Made by a program: the position numbers and the translations under genes. A stretch of 64,000 nt of DNA. It comes from Pseudacidovorax intermedius. GTDB lineage: Bacteria > Pseudomonadota > Gammaproteobacteria > Burkholderiales > Burkholderiaceae_C. The notes below the pieces were generated by a model. The model made no database searches and was not told the DNA's origin. It saw nothing but the letters and a program-made list of their open reading frames with translations. Positions 1 to 7,056 of the stretch are shown here, one piece after another; the stretch's first letter is position 1; every line of letters starts with the position of its first letter. The stretch is from assembly GCF_001476815.1 (NCBI RefSeq), contig NZ_LDSL01000047.1, positions 1 to 64,000 of the forward strand, read 5' to 3'.

Positions 1-780
1 GGGTGGCTCGGGTGGCTCGGCCGGATCGATCTCAGTAACTAGCGCTTTAATTTTTTCTCGTTTCGCCTTTGGGAGTAGCTCAAATATAAAATCCTGCGTT
101 TGTTTGTGCAGCGCTGAAAATGTATTGCGTTCCGAATATATACAAAGCAGCAGGCAATTCTGCATTACTTGCCGCATGTCGCGAACTAGCGATTCGCTCT
201 GAAGTCGGAGCAGCTTGATTTCTTCAAGAGATTTTCTTAAAACTAGGCTGCGAGAATCTGTACTATGCACCGATGTCGAAAGCAGCGCGTACAGCCGGGG
301 TAGCTCCTTAAACTCCACGTCAAGCGGGGAGGCAAAGCACGGTAGAAATCCACAGTGCTCACGCAACTCCCTCATTTCCAGATAGTATTTATTTCTCGAA
401 TGCAACCATCCATACTCAATAACATGGTCGCGGAAATAATGATGTCGCCAAAAATTCTCAATTATGCTTCGAAGGTAAAACCTTCCCGCCCGAGCGTCTC
501 CGTTGAGCAAGACATGAACAAGATGTACGGCGTCCGACGCAAGTTCTTGAAAAAAAACACTCTGATGAGGAGCCAAGGCACGATCAACTGCCATGGCCCG
601 AGCAAGAAAGGAAAATGCCACTGAAAACCTGTGCGCTGTGGCGATGGTTGATTTTTGCTTGCCCTCATCCTCCAGCCTAGACTTCTCTGCGCCATTCCAA
701 TACTTCTTAAAGTCGTCCTTAACCGTCTTCGACGGATTGGCGACCACAGGGCGCACGGTAGACACAGCGTCGGGAATCAT
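1..780 (-). CDS. Unknown protein, third gene of the ParA module (3' end cut by window edge)
   Basis: Open without a stop from an ATG at 780 to base 1, giving at least 260 residues; the stop is outside the window. The start overlaps the stop of the gene before it (TGATG), so translation is probably coupled. I do not recognise the family. The protein looks soluble and mostly helical. It has a charged patch at residues 101-120 (FYLRSIIENF then WRHHYFRDHV) containing R112-x6-H119, loosely like the R-x(4-6)-H motif of HEPN RNases. The visible C-terminus ends in a Pro/Glu-rich stretch (PAEPPEPP). HEPN membership is only a guess. Codon use is AT-richer than the host genes. Confidence 0.7.
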   Translation of the reverse strand, partial: MIPDAVSTVRPVVANPSKTVKDDFKKYWNGAEKSRLEDEGKQKSTIATAHRFSVAFSFLARAMAVDRALAPHQSVFFQELASDAVHLVHVLLNGDARAGRFYLRSIIENFWRHHYFRDHVIEYGWLHSRNKYYLEMRELREHCGFLPCFASPLDVEFKELPRLYALLSTSVHSTDSRSLVLRKSLEEIKLLRLQSESLVRDMRQVMQNCLLLCIYSERNTFSALHKQTQDFIFELLPKAKREKIKALVTEIDPAEPPEPP

Positions 781-1373
781 CACATGCCTTTTATGAGCTC
801 GGACCAACGATAGATGAAGCTCTCACTATCTTTTGAAGAGTCCCTGACAACTTTGCTCAGTCGTTGAATGAAAGCTTTCTTTTGCTCATAATTCATATCT
901 TCGAATTCTTTATGAACCCTTGAAACGTACCGGCTTCGAGCTTCCTTTGGACGTCCTGGGATTCCTGTAGCAGCTATAGCGTCTGATAATGACGGAAATA
1001 CTTTTTCGTCGGCTAGCAACGTCTTCAGACTAGACTCATCCATATAGAACGAGTTCTTTTTTGTATATGAACCTTTATCAGAATGCCGAACTACTTTCCA
1101 GCCATCGTCATCACGATAGACAGCAGACCGCTTTCTAGCTTGCTCATCAGAACCGACGTCCATGAGGTTGGTTTGATGAGTGCCTAGTTCACTCTGCTCT
1201 ACCTCATCGTGAAGCGCGGCAAGATTTTTAACGACCGATTTAACTGTTAAGCTATTTGTCAGGCTCTTGTCATTCAAAAACGACATTAGCTCTTCATGGG
1301 AGTATTGGGCAGCAAGCTCGTAAATTTTTGCTGTTAGTGCAAGCCCTGCGCGGCGGGTCAATAGTTTACTCAT
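780..1373 (-). CDS. Unknown 197-aa protein, second gene of the ParA module
   Basis: Lies between the ParA-like gene and the third gene, overlapping both (ATGA with parA, TGATG downstream), so the three form one coupled unit. I do not recognise the family. It is rich in Lys, Arg, Ser and Glu, has no signal peptide or membrane segment, and looks mainly helical, with a Lys/Arg-rich C-terminal half (residues about 140-197). Its position directly after a ParA ATPase suggests a ParB-like adaptor, cargo or ATPase-activating partner, but no ParB motif is visible. The base composition is unlike the host genes. Confidence 0.75.
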   Translation of the reverse strand: MSKLLTRRAGLALTAKIYELAAQYSHEELMSFLNDKSLTNSLTVKSVVKNLAALHDEVEQSELGTHQTNLMDVGSDEQARKRSAVYRDDDGWKVVRHSDKGSYTKKNSFYMDESSLKTLLADEKVFPSLSDAIAATGIPGRPKEARSRYVSRVHKEFEDMNYEQKKAFIQRLSKVVRDSSKDSESFIYRWSELIKGM

Positions 1374-2194
1374 AGCAAAGCGGCAACTCTATTTTCAAAT
1401 TCTCGACAAATACCATTTAAAGCGGTCTTTACTTCGTTGAACTTACCGCCCTTGGTAGACAGCTGAAGCGGCAAATTCTTGTCCGCGGCCTCCGCAACGC
1501 CTGTGGTCTGACCAATCGTATCTTCAAAGACTTGACCTGCATACTGTCGGCGCACTAACTTCATCGTATCGGTCATCGCCTCGGTCTGTCGAACCTGACA
1601 AAACACCAAGCCTAGCAGGTAAAGCGCCTGACCCGCTCGATCTTCGTAATCCTGCATTGCGCGCTCCAGAAGAGGCAGCCCTAGAACTGAGAGAGGGTCT
1701 GGCTTTATTGGAACAAGGTAAGCATCAGAGGATAGGAATGCACTGTAGCTAAATAGTGATGCCGTAGGGGGGCAGTCGATCAAAATATATTCGTAGCTGC
1801 TCCGTACTTTGTCTAAAAACACCCGTAGGCGATTCTCCGTGCCGCGAGGTGCGGCATCAAGTTTCATCAAGTCGAGCGTAGACGGGAGAACATCAAGTCT
1901 GTGTCCACCCCGTATTACGGGAATGATGGCACTGGCCGGAGTTGGTTTGGCGGGAGCAATGTCCTCTATCCCGTTTGGCATAAATATATTTAGAACTGTG
2001 TGACGATTTTTCAGCCAGCCCAAATATGTTGCCGTATCAACAATCCACTGAGTTGCGTTGAATTGCGGATCTATGTCGACCAAGAGAACTCTTCTCCCCT
2101 TCATGGCAAGTTCCCAGGCCAAACCCACTGCAAGAGTTGTTTTCCCGACCCCGCCCTTCATGTTGATAAGCGAGACGACGATTGCATTGGGCAT
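1370..2194 (-). CDS. ParA/MinD-family ATPase
   Basis: 274 residues, the usual length for a short ParA. It has a deviant Walker A with the signature lysine (KGGVGKTT, residues 13-20), a Walker A' at 39-46 (VDIDPQFN) and Walker B at 137-143 (ILIDCPP). There is no N-terminal helix-turn-helix, so it resembles type Ib or orphan ParAs. Such ATPases dimerise on ATP, bind DNA non-specifically and position plasmids, islands or protein cargo. The start is backed by AAAAGGAG five bases before the ATG. It is the first gene of a coupled trio; no ParB is visible. Whether it segregates DNA or powers a defence or transfer function cannot be told from this sequence. Confidence 0.9.
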   Translation of the reverse strand: MPNAIVVSLINMKGGVGKTTLAVGLAWELAMKGRRVLLVDIDPQFNATQWIVDTATYLGWLKNRHTVLNIFMPNGIEDIAPAKPTPASAIIPVIRGGHRLDVLPSTLDLMKLDAAPRGTENRLRVFLDKVRSSYEYILIDCPPTASLFSYSAFLSSDAYLVPIKPDPLSVLGLPLLERAMQDYEDRAGQALYLLGLVFCQVRQTEAMTDTMKLVRRQYAGQVFEDTIGQTTGVAEAADKNLPLQLSTKGGKFNEVKTALNGICREFENRVAALL

Positions 2195-2238
2195 TCTGAC
2201 TCCTTTTGCAGATGGTAGCGCACATACTCACCTGCCGA

Positions 2239-2273
2239 GGCATGCGCCCTTCTTTCAGTTGAGAAGGCATGCC
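2239..2273. promoter_or_regulatory. Inverted repeat upstream of parA (possible operator or parS-like site)
   Basis: Arms GGCATG and CCTTCT (2239-2244, 2248-2253) pair with AGAAGG and CATGCC (2262-2267, 2268-2273), leaving a CGC bulge and an 8-base loop. The repeat is 45-80 bases upstream of the parA start, where an autoregulatory operator or centromere would be expected. Only one copy is visible, and no function is shown. Confidence 0.4.
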
Positions 2274-2343
2274 GCCAACTGCCCGCCTTGGCAACCTTGA
2301 GGCACTAGGGCGCTCAGAGCGGTTTATATTCAGCCTCGCCCGT

Positions 2344-2415
2344 GCAGCCGAGGGAGACCATCCCGATGCTCGGTGCGCGGACGCGGTCGTCGGTCGTGCT
2401 GAGGGGGTTCGTCAT
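2344..2415 (-). pseudogene. rimO: rimO 5' fragment (24 codons), cut at the island junction
   Basis: An ATG at 2415 on the minus strand opens a frame of 24 codons ending in IGMVSLGC, the characteristic N-terminus of RimO, the radical-SAM methylthiotransferase of ribosomal protein S12; the Cys is the first 4Fe-4S ligand of the MTTase domain. After the TGC codon the expected PKA-type continuation is lost. The frame reads eight or nine unrelated residues and stops near 2314. The break coincides with the change to AT-rich DNA. Either rimO is disrupted or the element carries a replacement 5' end at its other side; the rest of rimO should lie beyond the left edge. Confidence 0.65.
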
Positions 2416-2658
2416 GGTGGGGTCGTCGTGGGTGCGTCGGTTGCGCTGGCGCAAGCGCATCGCGCCTTGAGCCATGAAAGGGCTGAGCAGTCGGGGCCCG
2501 GTCGGTGGCAATGCCCGGACTGCGACAAAGGGCCGACGGCGGGGCCGGCAAATGGGCGCGGATTGTAATGGCCGCCCCGGTTCGGCGCCGTCCTCCGGCT
2601 TTGTGCCCCGGCCGTGCGCGGTTGCGCGCCACGAGGTGGCGCCGCATCATCCACCGCC
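2416..2658. other. Non-coding stretch between rimO fragment and next gene
   Basis: High-GC host DNA between the divergent rimO fragment and the glycolipid-binding gene. It should hold both promoters. I see no convincing protein-coding frame, tRNA or terminator. A TACAAT-like hexamer in the rimO direction lies at about 2563-2568 but lacks a good -35. Confidence 0.5.
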
Positions 2659-3219
2659 ATGCGGACGCTCGCCACCCTCCTCTGGCGCCGGCTCGACCAG
2701 CCTGGCCATGACGCCTGCCGCGTGTCCCTGCACGATGCGGAATATCGGATCGAGGGATGCGCCGTGTTCCGCCACACCGACGGCCGGGCGGCGCAGCTGT
2801 CGTACCGGGTCCTGTGCGACACGCGCTGGCAGACCCGGGCCGCCACCGTCCGGGGCTGGCTGGGCGACGCGTCCGTCCACCTCTCGATCCTCCACGATGC
2901 CCGGCAGGGCTGGCTGTTCGACGACGTGCCCGTGCCGTCGGTGGCCCATTGCCTCGACGTGGACCTGGGCTTCACCCCGGCGACGAACCTGCTGCCGCTG
3001 CGGCGGTTGAACCTGGCGCCCGGGCAGGAGGCCAAGGTGCCCGCGGCCTGGTTCGACCCGTCCACGGGCATCCTGCAGCCGCTGCCGCAGACCTACTGCC
3101 GGCTGGATGGCTCGCGCTACCACTACGAGGCGCCCACGCTGGGTTTCGAGGCCGAGCTGCGGGTCGGCGCCGAAGGCCTTGTGCACGACTACCCGGGTCT
3201 CTGGCGCGCCGAAGCCTGA
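2659..3219 (+). CDS. Putative glycolipid-binding domain protein (PF06475 family)
   Basis: 186 residues from the ATG at 2659. The frame stays open upstream to 2614, but similarity begins at MRTLATLLW. The pattern matches the putative glycolipid-binding family: an EGCAVF-like motif early on, LSYRVLCDTRWQTR, then the conserved DVDLGFTPATNLLPLRRL block, and a DYPGLW ending. The fold is a beta-barrel-like domain related to bacterial SRPBCC/lipid-binding proteins; the ligand and role are not established. There is no signal peptide, so it is cytoplasmic. It stands alone, convergent with the histidine kinase gene 8 bases downstream. Confidence 0.8.
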   Translation: MRTLATLLWRRLDQPGHDACRVSLHDAEYRIEGCAVFRHTDGRAAQLSYRVLCDTRWQTRAATVRGWLGDASVHLSILHDARQGWLFDDVPVPSVAHCLDVDLGFTPATNLLPLRRLNLAPGQEAKVPAAWFDPSTGILQPLPQTYCRLDGSRYHYEAPTLGFEAELRVGAEGLVHDYPGLWRAEA

Positions 3220-3227
3220 GGCCACCC

Positions 3228-4559
3228 TCAGCCCGGAAAGCGCACCCGCACCCGCAACCCGCCCAGCGTGGCCGAGCGGTCGAGCTGCAGTTCGGCGCCA
3301 TGCAGTTCGGCCACCGAGCGAACGATCGCCAGGCCCAGGCCGCTGCCGGGCGCACTGGCGTCCGCGGCGCGGAAGAAGCGGTCCCACACGCGCAGGCGGT
3401 CGGCCTCTTCCAGCCCAGGGCCGGAATCCTCCACCACCAGCAGCACGCCGCCGCCCTCCTGCGCCTGCTGCACGGTGACGTCCACGCGGCCGTTCTGGGG
3501 CGTGTACTTGACGGCGTTGTCGACCAAATTGCGCAGCAGGATGCGCAGTGCGTCGATGTGGCCCTCGACGCTCACGGCGTCGGCGCGCGCGAGCCCCAGG
3601 TCGATGTGCTTGGTTTCGGCCGCGGCGACGGCGTCGGCCACCGCCTCGCGGGCCAGCATCGCCAGATCGACCGGCGCCGCGGTGCCGCCCGCCGCGGCAT
3701 GGGCCTCGTTGCGGGCCAGCGTCAGCAGTTGCTCCACCAGCCGCGTGGCGCGGTCGATGCCGGCGGCCAGCCGCTGCACGGCCTGCTCGTGGGCGGCCGG
3801 GTCGCCGGCGCGCCGCAGCAGTTGCACCTGCAGCTTGAGGGCCGCGAGCGGGGAGCGCAGCTCGTGCGCCGCATCGGCCACGAAATGCTTCTGCGCATCG
3901 AAGGCGCGGCGCACGCGGTCGAACAGCAGGTTGAGTTCGGCGACCAGGGGCCGCACCTCCTCGGGCAGGCCCTCCTCGCCCACGGGCGACAGGTCGTCCG
4001 GCTGGCGCGATGCCACCTGGCTGCGCACGCGCGCCACCGGCGCCAGCGAGCCGCTGACCACCCACCACACCACCAGCATGAGCAGCGGCGCCATCAGCGC
4101 GATGGGCGCCACGGTGCGCAGCGCCAGGCCGCCGGCCATCTGGCGGCGCGCCGCCATGTCCTGCGCCACCTGGATGACCAGGCCGCGCGCCTGCATGGAC
4201 AGCACGCGGTAGGTGGTGCCGCGCGCATTGACCTCGGCGAAACCCAGCACGGCCAGCTGGGGCAGCAGCGCCTCGTCGGCGGATTCGAAGATGCGCTGGC
4301 CGTCCTGCGTCCACACCTGCACCACGAACTCGAAGTTCTGGTCCGAGGGCCCCAGGCCGCTGACGGCGGCGCTGGGCGGCAGGCCGGCGCGCAGCGACAG
4401 GGCCATCTGCTGCATGTGGTAGTCGAAGATGGCGTCGGCCTCGCGCAGGACGGTGCGGTAGGTGACCAGCGCCTGGATGCCGCCGGCCAGCACGATGGCC
4501 GCCAGCAGGAAGACGAGCAGGCGCGCGCGCAGCGAATGCATGACGCCCGGCCAGCGCAT
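3228..4559 (-). CDS. Two-component sensor histidine kinase (QseC/TctE type)
   Basis: 443 residues. There is an N-terminal membrane helix (about 9-30), a periplasmic domain of roughly 110 residues, a second membrane helix (about 148-168), HAMP, then a HisKA H-box (HFVADAAHELRSPL, phospho-acceptor near His232) and a HATPase domain with N (NLVDNAVKYT), G1 (EDSGPGL) and G2 (GSGLGLAIV) boxes. Its ATG is two bases after the response-regulator stop, so the pair is coupled. It should autophosphorylate and phosphorylate the adjacent regulator. The stimulus is unknown; related kinases sense metals, small carboxylates or envelope conditions. It is the last gene of the patatin-CHRD-regulator-kinase unit. 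Confidence 0.92.
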   Translation of the reverse strand: MRWPGVMHSLRARLLVFLLAAIVLAGGIQALVTYRTVLREADAIFDYHMQQMALSLRAGLPPSAAVSGLGPSDQNFEFVVQVWTQDGQRIFESADEALLPQLAVLGFAEVNARGTTYRVLSMQARGLVIQVAQDMAARRQMAGGLALRTVAPIALMAPLLMLVVWWVVSGSLAPVARVRSQVASRQPDDLSPVGEEGLPEEVRPLVAELNLLFDRVRRAFDAQKHFVADAAHELRSPLAALKLQVQLLRRAGDPAAHEQAVQRLAAGIDRATRLVEQLLTLARNEAHAAAGGTAAPVDLAMLAREAVADAVAAAETKHIDLGLARADAVSVEGHIDALRILLRNLVDNAVKYTPQNGRVDVTVQQAQEGGGVLLVVEDSGPGLEEADRLRVWDRFFRAADASAPGSGLGLAIVRSVAELHGAELQLDRSATLGGLRVRVRFPG

Positions 4560-4561
4560 CC

Positions 4562-5221
4562 TCACTCCTTGGGCACCATGTAGCCCACGCCCCGCACGTT
4601 GCGGATCAGGTCCGCGCCCAGCTTCTTGCGCAGGCCGTGGATGTAGACCTCGACGGCATTGCTGCTGATCTCGTCCTTCCAGCTGTAGAGCTTTTCTTCC
4701 AGCTGCGGGCGCGACAGGATCAGCCCCGGCCGCGCGATCAGCGCCTCGAGCACGGCCCATTCGCGCGCCGACAGCACGATGGGCTTGCCTTCCACGGTGG
4801 CCTCGTGCGTGGCCGGGTTCAGGCTCACGCCCTTGTGCTCGTAGACCGGCTCGGCCCGGCCCGCGGCACGGCGCAGCAGCGCGCGGATGCGGGCCAGCAG
4901 CTCGTCCAGGTCGTAGGGCTTGAGCACGTAGTCGTCGGCGCCGGCGTCCAGGCCCTCCACGCGCTGCTGAATGGCATCGCGCGCGGTGGTGATGAGCACC
5001 GGCATGCGCTGCTTGCGGCCCCGCAGGTTGCGCAGCACCTCCAGCCCGTCGCGGCGCGGCACGCCCAGGTCGAGCAGCACCAGGTCGTAGTCCTGCGTGC
5101 GCAGCGCCGATTCGGCGGCCTCGCCGTCCTTGACCCAATCGACGGCGTAGTGCTCGGCGCGCAGCAGGTCGAGCACGGCCTCGCCGATCATGACGTCGTC
5201 TTCCAGCAGCAGCAGGCGCAT
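4562..5221 (-). CDS. OmpR-family response regulator (QseB/TctD type)
   Basis: 219 residues. The receiver domain has the acidic pair ED-D at residues 7-9, the phospho-acceptor Asp51 (LVLLDLGVP), Thr (ITTARD) and the lysine in VLKPYD. A C-terminal winged helix ends in the typical RKKLGADLIRNVRGVGYM. The Asp, Thr and Lys needed for switching are all present. It lies 4 bases after the CHRD lipoprotein gene and directly before its kinase. It is expected to bind direct repeats in the promoter of its own operon and perhaps of other envelope genes. Confidence 0.93.
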   Translation of the reverse strand: MRLLLLEDDVMIGEAVLDLLRAEHYAVDWVKDGEAAESALRTQDYDLVLLDLGVPRRDGLEVLRNLRGRKQRMPVLITTARDAIQQRVEGLDAGADDYVLKPYDLDELLARIRALLRRAAGRAEPVYEHKGVSLNPATHEATVEGKPIVLSAREWAVLEALIARPGLILSRPQLEEKLYSWKDEISSNAVEVYIHGLRKKLGADLIRNVRGVGYMVPKE

Positions 5222-5225
5222 GGCG

Positions 5226-5726
5226 TCAGCGGCGTTCGATCAGCTGGCCGCGCAGTTCGCCGTCGGGATAGCGCGCGGTGTGCAGGTTGACGTACCAGCG
5301 CCCGGCCAGCAGTTCGGCCTGCTGCGAAGGCGTGAGGTTGGCCCGGCCTTCGGGCGCGCGGTTGGGCGAGGCGTCTATGGTGATGACCGGCGGCGCATTC
5401 ATGCCGATCAGCGCCGGGCCGTGGAAATGCGCGGCGGTGACCGGGCCGCTGAGGTTGCTGTAGGCCAGGCGCCAGCGCAGCAGGCCGGTGCTCTTGTCCA
5501 GCACGGCGTCGAGCGTGCCGGTGCCCATGCTGGCGACCGGCGGCACCTGGTTGCGGCCGTCCAGGCGTGTGCTGAAGGCGGACAGCTGGGGCTGGCGCGG
5601 CGGCTGCTGCGGTTGGGGCGCCGGCCAGGGCGTATCGAGCGGGACCGAGGTGCAGCCGGCCAGCACGGCCGAGGCCAGGGCCAGGCCCAGGAAGCGACGG
5701 GAGGGTTGGAACAGGGTGACAGCCAT
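5226..5726 (-). CDS. CHRD-domain lipoprotein
   Basis: 166 residues. A lipoprotein signal ends in the lipobox VLAGC at about residues 21-25, so the mature protein is probably membrane-anchored. The remainder is a CHRD domain (named after chordin): GRNQVPPVASMGTGTLDAVL, then AHFHGPALIGMNAP and WYVNLHTARYPDGELRGQL. CHRD domains are found in secreted bacterial proteins, some cupredoxin-like, without an agreed biochemical role. The gene is squeezed between patatin (12 bases) and the response regulator (4 bases), so it is probably co-expressed with both and may be a sensor accessory or target. Confidence 0.85.
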   Translation of the reverse strand: MAVTLFQPSRRFLGLALASAVLAGCTSVPLDTPWPAPQPQQPPRQPQLSAFSTRLDGRNQVPPVASMGTGTLDAVLDKSTGLLRWRLAYSNLSGPVTAAHFHGPALIGMNAPPVITIDASPNRAPEGRANLTPSQQAELLAGRWYVNLHTARYPDGELRGQLIERR

Positions 5727-5738
5727 GCGGCGACCTTA

Positions 5739-7010
5739 TCACCGCTGCGTGGCCGGGCCAACCGCGGCCGGTGCCGGCGCTGCGGCGACCGCGCCCTGCC
5801 CCACGGCCGTGCCGGGCCGCCGGACGCGGCCGTCGTGGGGGCCGGCCAGGTCGTAGGTGGTCACGCCGCCGCCCTGCGTCTGCCGCTGCAGCCAGCCGGG
5901 ATGGCCGAGCGTGCGCTGCATGTCGCGCAGGCCGGCGGCCCAGTGCGCCTGCACGCTGGTGCGCGAGAACTCGTAGTCCTTGGCCTCGTGCTCCCAGTTC
6001 TCGGCGCGGTGGATGAGGTGGACGATGTCGATGGGTGCGCTGCGCAGTTGCTCGCACAGCGCCCGCATGCCGGGCTCCTGCAGCCGCTCCGGCGGCAGCT
6101 GGTCGAGCAGCCCGGCCAGGGCCTGCTGCAGGTTGACGTTGGCGCTCAGCACGTCGGTGTTGAGCCGCGTGCGGCTGGAGTACTGGATGTCCTTCTGCCG
6201 CGCCATGACCTCGCCGAGCGTGGTGGGCATGGCGCCTCGGGCGCTGAACAGGTCCACCTGCAGCACCAGCAGCCGGCGGCTGCGCAGGTGCTCGTCCAGC
6301 ACGTACTGCAGCGGCGTGTTGGAGACGACGCCACCGTCCCAGTAGTCCTCACCGTCGATGTGCACCGGCGCAAAGCCCGGCGGCAGCGCGCCGCTGGCCA
6401 TGATGTGCTCGGGGCCGATGCGCACCCGCCGGTTGTCGAAGTAGACCGAGTTGCCGGTGCGCACGTTCACCGCGCCCACCGAGAAGCGCATGCCGCTGTC
6501 GTTGAGCCGGTCGAAGTCCACCAGGCGCTCCAGCGTGGCCTTGAGCGGCGTGGTGTCGTAGTAGCTCAGCACCGGCGCCGCGGACCCGAGCAGCAGCGAC
6601 GGATCCATGCGCGGCGTGAAGAAGCCGGGAATGCCGGCCACGATGGCCGCATTGGCGCTCCATTCGCCCAGCAGCCGCCGCTCGCCCGCCCAGGCCGGCA
6701 GCCGCTGGCCGGGCGCGGAAGAGACCAGCTGCCAGAAGGCCTGCAGCTGCGCCACCCGGCGCTCGGGCGGATTGCCGGCGATCAGCGCGGCGTTGATGGC
6801 GCCGATGGAGACGCCGGCCACCCAGTCGACGTCGTGGTGCTCATGGGCCAGGGCCTCGTACACGCCGGCCTGGTAGGCGCCGAGGGCGCCGCCGCCCTGC
6901 AGCACCAGGGCACGGACGGTGCCGGCATCGGCGGCGAGGGCGGCCGGGGAGGACGTCGGGCGTTCGGGGGCGGAGGAGTCGCGTCGTGCAGCCATGGCCG
7001 GATTGGACAC
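5739..7010 (-). CDS. Patatin-like phospholipase
   Basis: 423 residues counted from a GTG at 7010; an ATG at 6995 is an alternative and neither has a strong ribosome site. It shows the patatin oxyanion hole (LQGGGALGAYQ), the nucleophile elbow GVSIG and the catalytic DGG (EDYWDGGVVSNTP), so the Ser-Asp dyad is intact. A long C-terminal region (about residues 260-423) matches the bacterial patatin group with a DUF3734-type tail. There is no signal peptide, so it is a cytoplasmic or peripheral lipid acyl hydrolase. It is first in the unit with the CHRD lipoprotein and two-component genes, which hints at an envelope or lipid stress role (inference). Confidence 0.9.
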   Translation of the reverse strand: MSNPAMAARRDSSAPERPTSSPAALAADAGTVRALVLQGGGALGAYQAGVYEALAHEHHDVDWVAGVSIGAINAALIAGNPPERRVAQLQAFWQLVSSAPGQRLPAWAGERRLLGEWSANAAIVAGIPGFFTPRMDPSLLLGSAAPVLSYYDTTPLKATLERLVDFDRLNDSGMRFSVGAVNVRTGNSVYFDNRRVRIGPEHIMASGALPPGFAPVHIDGEDYWDGGVVSNTPLQYVLDEHLRSRRLLVLQVDLFSARGAMPTTLGEVMARQKDIQYSSRTRLNTDVLSANVNLQQALAGLLDQLPPERLQEPGMRALCEQLRSAPIDIVHLIHRAENWEHEAKDYEFSRTSVQAHWAAGLRDMQRTLGHPGWLQRQTQGGGVTTYDLAGPHDGRVRRPGTAVGQGAVAAAPAPAAVGPATQR

Positions 7011-7056
7011 GATCGCCGCCAGCGCTGGCTTAGCCGGCGCTTAGGACGTCAAGGCC

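Larger units (their letters stand above)
1..2343. mobile_element. Right end of a probable genomic island (AT-richer, ParA module)
   Basis: From the window edge to about position 2343 the DNA is clearly richer in A/T than everything to its right, and codon use in the three genes is mixed instead of G/C-ended. At 2343/2344 the sequence switches to typical high-GC host DNA that begins with the 5' end of a rimO gene. Seen directly: composition change, gene content, and loss of rimO similarity at that point. Inferred: the segment is an integrated element whose right boundary lies in rimO. No integrase is visible here; it would be expected beyond the left edge. Confidence 0.6.

Noticed and set aside
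2269-2568. 99-codon plus-strand frame across the island junction
   Set aside because: It spans the composition break and the antisense of the rimO fragment; no ribosome site or family similarity.
2757-4583. Long plus-strand open frame opposite the histidine kinase
   Set aside because: Composition is Arg/Ala/Gly/His-rich with no family pattern; it mirrors the high-GC kinase gene whose motifs are all intact.
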